A program made the position numbers and the translations under genes. A stretch of DNA of 9,110 nucleotides from CAZHUN01 sp043801115 (GTDB lineage: Archaea > Iainarchaeota > Iainarchaeia > Iainarchaeales > UBA10191), in assembly GCA_043801115.1 (NCBI GenBank), contig JAZDMJ010000079.1, positions 1 through 9,110 on the forward strand. Direction: 5' to 3'. Under the pieces are notes generated by a model. It saw nothing but the letters and a program-made list of their open reading frames with translations. It was not told where the DNA came from and did no database searches. Shown piece by piece: positions 6,294 through 9,110 of the stretch. Position 1 is the first letter of the stretch; the number at the start of each line of letters is the position of its first letter.

Positions 6294-7124
6294 ATGAAGG
6301 TATTGCCTTTTTTCGTTACCCTGTTCTTGGGGGTTTTCATACTTTACTCGTTTTATATGGTTTCAAATGTTCCTTTGGACGGTTTTCTTATTATGGCAGG
6401 ATTTGCGGGCCCATTTTTCCTTTGGCTGAATTTTTTGGTTCCATTAAAGATTTTGGAAACCCGATATTTGATTGGTCATAAATCGTTAGACGAAATCCGA
6501 ATACGCATTTCAAGAGAAATTTCTACAAACAAGAGAGGGTCTTCAAGCGACATATATAATGTTCTTCCAGTGGTGTCTGGAACACAAAGTTTAATGTTAG
6601 GAAAAGGATCTGAAAAAGAGGTTAAACGTTATTTGAGGATTGAAACCATTGCAGAAATCATTATGGTGTTGATTGTTTTAGTCGTAAACGGTTTTTTAGT
6701 TAGGGGTTTACTCCAAGAAGGTGTGAGTGTTCTTTTTCCCGCATTTTTGATAGGGTTATTGATTGCCGCCATTTTGGTTAGTCGAATCGTTGATTGGGAA
6801 AAGTTTTCGGTCATCAATCATCAAGGCGAAAGGCCGGGCTCTCGTATACCTCTCGATGCAGAAGGGGAAGGATTGGAAAAAAGCATTTATTGGGCGTTTT
6901 ATGCAGTACATGACTTATTGTGGGGCTGTCTTGCTTTATTTGGAATATTGGTTTTTGTCAATTTATTTTATTCCCTGCCCTTTTCATTGGAATTTCAAAA
7001 TAGCGGAACTTGGATATATTTAGGGGGCGTAATTGCATTTGTTATTTTTGCAGCATATATTGGAGATTCTTATTTTCATTCAAAATTGGCACGAAAATTT
7101 ATGAATTTTGGTGCTAGAAGATGA
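6294..7124 (+). CDS. Unrecognised six-helix membrane protein on an apparently inserted segment
   Basis: A 276-residue protein I do not recognise. Hydrophobic segments lie at about 4-22, 29-52, 116-138, 145-163, 207-228 and 240-258. Two hydrophilic loops follow helices 2 and 4: residues 62-115 (DEIRIRISREISTNKRGSSS...) and 164-206 (DWEKFSVINHQGERPGSR...). No catalytic or transport motif is obvious. Its codons are clearly more AT-rich (many TTA, TTT, ATT and few codons ending in CG) than the GC-leaning genes on either side. It fills almost the whole space between the two imperfect copies of the eL41 3' end, and its TGA overlaps the right copy. Together these suggest acquisition by insertion. 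It appears to have its own promoter. Confidence 0.7.
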   Translation: MKVLPFFVTLFLGVFILYSFYMVSNVPLDGFLIMAGFAGPFFLWLNFLVPLKILETRYLIGHKSLDEIRIRISREISTNKRGSSSDIYNVLPVVSGTQSLMLGKGSEKEVKRYLRIETIAEIIMVLIVLVVNGFLVRGLLQEGVSVLFPAFLIGLLIAAILVSRIVDWEKFSVINHQGERPGSRIPLDAEGEGLEKSIYWAFYAVHDLLWGCLALFGILVFVNLFYSLPFSLEFQNSGTWIYLGGVIAFVIFAAYIGDSYFHSKLARKFMNFGARR

Positions 7125-7144
7125 AGAAGCGGGCAACTACGTAG
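7121..7144 (+). pseudogene. Duplicate of the eL41 C-terminus
   Basis: ATG AAG AAG CGG GCA ACT ACG TAG reads M-KKRATT-stop, the same residues that end the eL41-like protein at 6194-6214 but with different synonymous codons. It overlaps the stop of the membrane protein gene and is too short to be a gene. It looks like the original or displaced 3' end of the eL41 gene. Confidence 0.5.
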
Positions 7145-7153
7145 CGCCGTCCA
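7123..7153 (+). repeat. Right copy of the 31-32 bp imperfect direct repeat
   Basis: This copy pairs with 6193-6224. It contains KKRATT-stop on the plus strand and the last codons of the HAD-family gene on the minus strand (stop at 7139-7137). An ancestral eL41/HAD convergent overlap would explain both readings. Confidence 0.7.
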
Positions 7154-7721
7154 GTTTTTGCACGATTTCGTTCCAAGAGTCGACGCGGTACACGTTTTTG
7201 GGAAGTTCTTTTTTCGCGTTCCACGGTCTGGACAGCAAGAGTACGGGAATGCCGTGCTCCGCGCACGTTCTCGCGTGATAAAAGCGGTCTTCGACCATCC
7301 AGTCGGCCTTGATTTGGTGACAAATTTCCCATTTTTGGTTGACATAGCCCGCATAATTGTCCTTGCCGACCAAGTGCACTCCGGCGAACGTGCCGGGAAA
7401 GTGCTTGCCGATCCATTCCATGGTTTTTTCGCGAACGGGAGTCGAGCGCGAAGTGATAATGTGCAGTTCGTGCTTTTTCCGCAATTCTTTCAATCCTTCC
7501 ACCGCGCCCTGCACGGGAGCCACGGAGTCGAAGTGCGCGCTTTTCCAAAACTCGACCCACTCTTGCAAGTACTCGTCCTGCGAGCCGCCCCACACTTTCC
7601 ACAAATCATAGTCGTGCAAGTGCTCCAACTTCCAATGCGTTCCAAACTTGCGATTGTGAAACTCGGCCCACTCTTTGACGGTTTCGGAAACGACCTCGTC
7701 CAAATCAAAAGCGATTCGCAT
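7137..7721 (-). CDS. HAD-superfamily 5'(3')-nucleotidase-like phosphatase
   Basis: A 194-residue cytoplasmic protein with the HAD core. Motif I is FDLDEVV (D6 nucleophile, D8 acid/base), motif II is IITSR (T90/S91), a lysine is available at K130 or K138, and motif III is MVEDR (E144, D145). A helical cap lies between motifs I and II (residues 12-75). The order and the phrases ITSRSTPVREKTMEWIGKHFP and WMVEDR resemble the NT5C family of 5'(3')-deoxyribonucleotidases, which dephosphorylate (deoxy)nucleoside monophosphates; other small-molecule phosphatases are possible. ATG 7721 begins right at strand 1. An in-frame GTG at 7736 is about 26 bases from the TATA box and could be a leaderless start. 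The gene's end overlaps the duplicated eL41 3' end. Confidence 0.8.
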   Translation of the reverse strand: MRIAFDLDEVVSETVKEWAEFHNRKFGTHWKLEHLHDYDLWKVWGGSQDEYLQEWVEFWKSAHFDSVAPVQGAVEGLKELRKKHELHIITSRSTPVREKTMEWIGKHFPGTFAGVHLVGKDNYAGYVNQKWEICHQIKADWMVEDRFYHARTCAEHGIPVLLLSRPWNAKKELPKNVYRVDSWNEIVQKLDGAT

Positions 7722-7758
7722 CCCGTATTCGAGCACAAAAAGGCATTTTAAGGGCAGG

Positions 7759-7766
7759 TTTAAATA
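7759..7766 (-). promoter_or_regulatory. TATA box of the HAD gene
   Basis: TATTTAAA on the minus strand is centred about 26 bases from 7736. The same bases read TTTAAATA on the plus strand, so the box could also serve rightward transcription toward the rRNA gene. Confidence 0.5.
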
Positions 7767-7782
7767 GGTCCTCGGCTGAATA

Positions 7783-7790
7783 CTATATAA
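7783..7790 (+). promoter_or_regulatory. Probable rRNA promoter TATA box
   Basis: CTATATAA, preceded by the A-rich GAATA, points rightward to the 16S gene. Initiation would fall near 7812, leaving a leader of about 450 bases. The TTTAAATA at 7759-7766 is the alternative box. Confidence 0.45.
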
Positions 7791-7792
7791 CG

Positions 7793-7815
7793 TTCAACTT
7801 CGATCAAAAGTTGAA
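7793..7815. other. Perfect 8-bp hairpin near the rRNA start point
   Basis: TTCAACTT (7793-7800) and AAGTTGAA (7808-7815) pair around a seven-base loop, and TTGTTTTT follows. It sits just after the two TATA boxes. It could be an operator, or a 5' hairpin or attenuator if transcription starts from the upstream box. Confidence 0.4.
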
Positions 7816-8264
7816 TTGTTTTTCCGGCAAACGACTGCTCTCTATGCAGTACGTGCTTGAAATCTCTCCCAACATTGTATTCCATCGCGATTAGAGCCTA
7901 GTCCTGATGGAGTCAAAAAAGACAAACGCTTTTCGCGGCCTCGGCCGTGGTGGCGTTATTCCGGCAGTTCGCACAATGCGAGCTTTGCCGTGATGAACCC
8001 TCAAGTTTTTTTGAGGGCGATGTTGGCAATATGTGTTGGAGTGATTCGGCACGTCCAAGAAATTTTTTGGCGTGCAAGAATTGCAAGATAAAAAGCCAAT
8101 TCATAACTAGTTTGAACCCAAATTTGAAAGAGCAAGCCAGTACTTTGGATCTGCGAATGTTCGCGCGGCAAATTGCGAGCATTGCAGGGATTCATTGCGG
8201 GCAAATCCAGCGGCATCGAGCGAAAGCGAAGATGGCGCGCGGACCAAACCTACGCAATGGTTTA
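7816..8264 (+). other. Gene-free 16S leader with structured segments
   Basis: I see no convincing protein gene or tRNA here. The frames that exist lack starts with signals, run into the 16S gene, or are short. Two structures stand out. In 7985-8029, TTGCC/GGCAA and CCCTCAA/TTGAGGG (7998-8004 with 8011-8017) stack around an internal loop that contains GTGATGA. In 8049-8075, GCACG and CCAA pair with TTGG and CGTGC. The stretch before 8265 should include one strand of the 16S processing stem, whose partner would lie beyond the window. Confidence 0.5.
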
Positions 8265-9012
8265 ATTCCAGCTGATCCTGCTGGCGGGCACTGCTATCGA
8301 AGTTGGACTAAGACATGCAAGTCTGAAAGTGTATGCTATACACTTTGGCGAACGGCTCAGTAACACGTAGTTAACCTGCCTTGGCGAGGCGTTAAGCCCG
8401 GGAAACTGGGATTAAGGCGCCGTAGTCGAATTCTACTGGAAGGTGTTTTCGGCAATAGTCCGCGCAAATTGCAGCGTGGGAGCGCCAGGATGGGACTGCG
8501 GCAGATTAGGCTGTTGGCGGGGTAATGGCCCACCAAACCTGTGATCTGTACGGGCAATGAAAGTTGGAGCCCGGAGAAGGACACTGAGATAAGGGTCCTA
8601 GCCCTAAGGGGTGCAGCAGTCGCGAAAACTTAGCAATGGGCGAAAGCCTGACTGGGTAACTTCGAGTGCACGCTTTGCGTGCTTTTGCCACGTCGGTAAA
8701 AAACGTGGCGAATAAGTGGGGGGCAAGATACGTGCCAGCCGCCGCGGTAATACGTACTCCACGAGTGGTGTCCTCTTATATTGGGCCTAAAACGTTTGTA
8801 GCTGGCTGTACAAGTCTCTGGTGAAATCGGGCCGCTTAACGGTTCGAAGTGCTGGAGAAACTGTATGGCTCGAGACCAGTAGACGCGCAGGGTATTCCAG
8901 GGGTAGCGGTGAAATGCTATGATCCTTGGAGGACCTCCAGTAGCGAAGGCGCTGCGCGAGGATGGTTCTGACAGTGAGAGACGAAAGCTGGGGGAGCGAC
9001 CCGGATTAGATA
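8265..9012 (+). rRNA. 16S rRNA gene, 5' part, archaeal type, interrupted
   Basis: The small-subunit rRNA starts at ATTCCAGCTGATCCTGCTGG. Recognisable conserved blocks follow in order: ACTAAGACATGCAAGTC; GGCGAACGGCTCAGTAACACG; GGGGTGCAGCAGTCGCGA; the 530-loop GTGCCAGCCGCCGCGGTAA (8732-8750); GGTAGCGGTGAAATG; and GACCCGGATTAGATA (8999-9012). Spacing agrees with E. coli numbering (515 at 8732, 785 at 9003). After A794 the expected CCC(T/G)GGTAGTC is missing and unrelated sequence begins, so the rest of the gene lies beyond an insertion. It is transcribed rightward from the promoters near 7760-7790. Archaeal identity is firm. Confidence 0.95.
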
Positions 9013-9110
9013 TGGAATTGGGAAGAGTTAAGAACCTCTATGCACTAATAACAATATGGAACAGGTGTTAGAATGCCGGTTAATTGAATTTTTGGAAAAA
9101 CATCCTGAGA
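9013..9110 (+). other. Probable intron in 16S rRNA (5' part, runs off the window)
   Basis: From 9012/9013 the sequence (TGGAATTGGGAAGAG...) no longer matches 16S rRNA. The break is in the 790 loop, between positions 793 and 795, a region where rRNA introns are known in several lineages. An ORF opens within 45 bases. A self-splicing group I intron or an archaeal intron cut at a bulge-helix-bulge motif are both possible, and the missing 3' junction prevents a choice. A misassembly is the main alternative. Confidence 0.6.
9056..9110 (+). CDS. Start of an intron-borne ORF, possibly a homing endonuclease
   Basis: ATG 9056 opens a frame read for 18 codons (MEQVLECRLIEFLEKHPE) to the window end without a stop. 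Its position inside the 16S interruption is where archaeal and organellar rRNA introns commonly carry LAGLIDADG homing endonucleases. The visible residues do not include that motif and could equally begin a helix-turn-helix domain. No Shine-Dalgarno site is obvious. The product assignment rests on location only. Confidence 0.35.
   Translation, partial: MEQVLECRLIEFLEKHPE

Noticed and set aside
7158..7751. Plus-strand frame of 197 codons opposite the HAD gene
   Set aside because: The minus strand carries all HAD motifs; this is its shadow.
8105..8130. Possible tRNA T-arm on the minus strand (GGTTCAAAC)
   Set aside because: The flanking bases do not pair into a T stem, and no acceptor or anticodon arm can be drawn.
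7913..8182. Minus-strand frame of 89 codons in the 16S leader
   Set aside because: No promoter or ribosome binding site fits, it resembles no protein family, and it lies antisense to the rRNA leader hairpins.
7947..8363. Plus-strand frame of 138 codons with CxxC pairs before and into 16S
   Set aside because: It runs nearly 100 bases into the 16S rRNA gene, starts at a GTG without signals, and its cysteines show no convincing zinc-finger spacing.
9012..9075. Short frame starting ATG at 9012 immediately after the exon
   Set aside because: It ends after 20 codons and begins in the exon sequence GATATG; the frame at 9056 stays open.

Overview
The window is archaeal. It ends in a 16S rRNA gene of archaeal type. 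Its genes are preceded by TATA boxes (TTTAAATA, AATAAATA, TTTATAAA), and several of these boxes sit about 26 bases before the start codon, as expected for leaderless transcripts. It also holds an eL41-like ribosomal protein gene and dense convergent gene pairs with overlapping stop codons. Small genes, many orphan membrane or secreted proteins, and surface proteins with CGNGxC...CxxDC cysteine modules suggest a small-genome DPANN-type lineage. That placement is an inference; I cannot name the phylum.

Layout. 1-87: C-terminal tail of a membrane-anchored protein. 301-919: an AbrB-type antitoxin / PIN toxin operon with overlapping genes and a hairpin terminator. 1077-1784: an unrecognised three-helix membrane protein with a cysteine-rich outer domain. 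Convergent to it, 1781-3320 on the minus strand is an unrecognised protein of about 512 residues, split by a +1 shift at an A7 run. 3403-6015: a two-gene surface-polysaccharide operon. It encodes a lipoprotein with three cysteine modules and a clan GH-A-like barrel, and a NodB-like deacetylase with one matching module. 6083-6214: a tiny eL41-like gene. 6294-7124: an AT-rich six-helix membrane protein gene lying between two imperfect copies of the eL41 3' end, as if inserted there. 7137-7721 (minus): a HAD-family 5'(3')-nucleotidase-like protein. 7740-8264: the rRNA promoter and a long structured leader. 8265-9012: the 5' part of the 16S rRNA gene, broken after GATTAGATA by unrelated sequence that carries the start of an ORF.

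The most interesting points are four. First, the 16S gene is interrupted in the conserved 790 loop, most simply by an intron with an ORF. Second, an approximately 930-bp unit is flanked by 31-32 bp repeats spanning the overlapping 3' ends of the eL41 and HAD genes, and the repeats differ by synonymous changes in the eL41 frame. Third, the glycosidase-like lipoprotein has NAP where clan GH-A enzymes have NEP, next to a deacetylase-like protein sharing its cysteine module. Fourth, a 512-residue gene is broken at A7.
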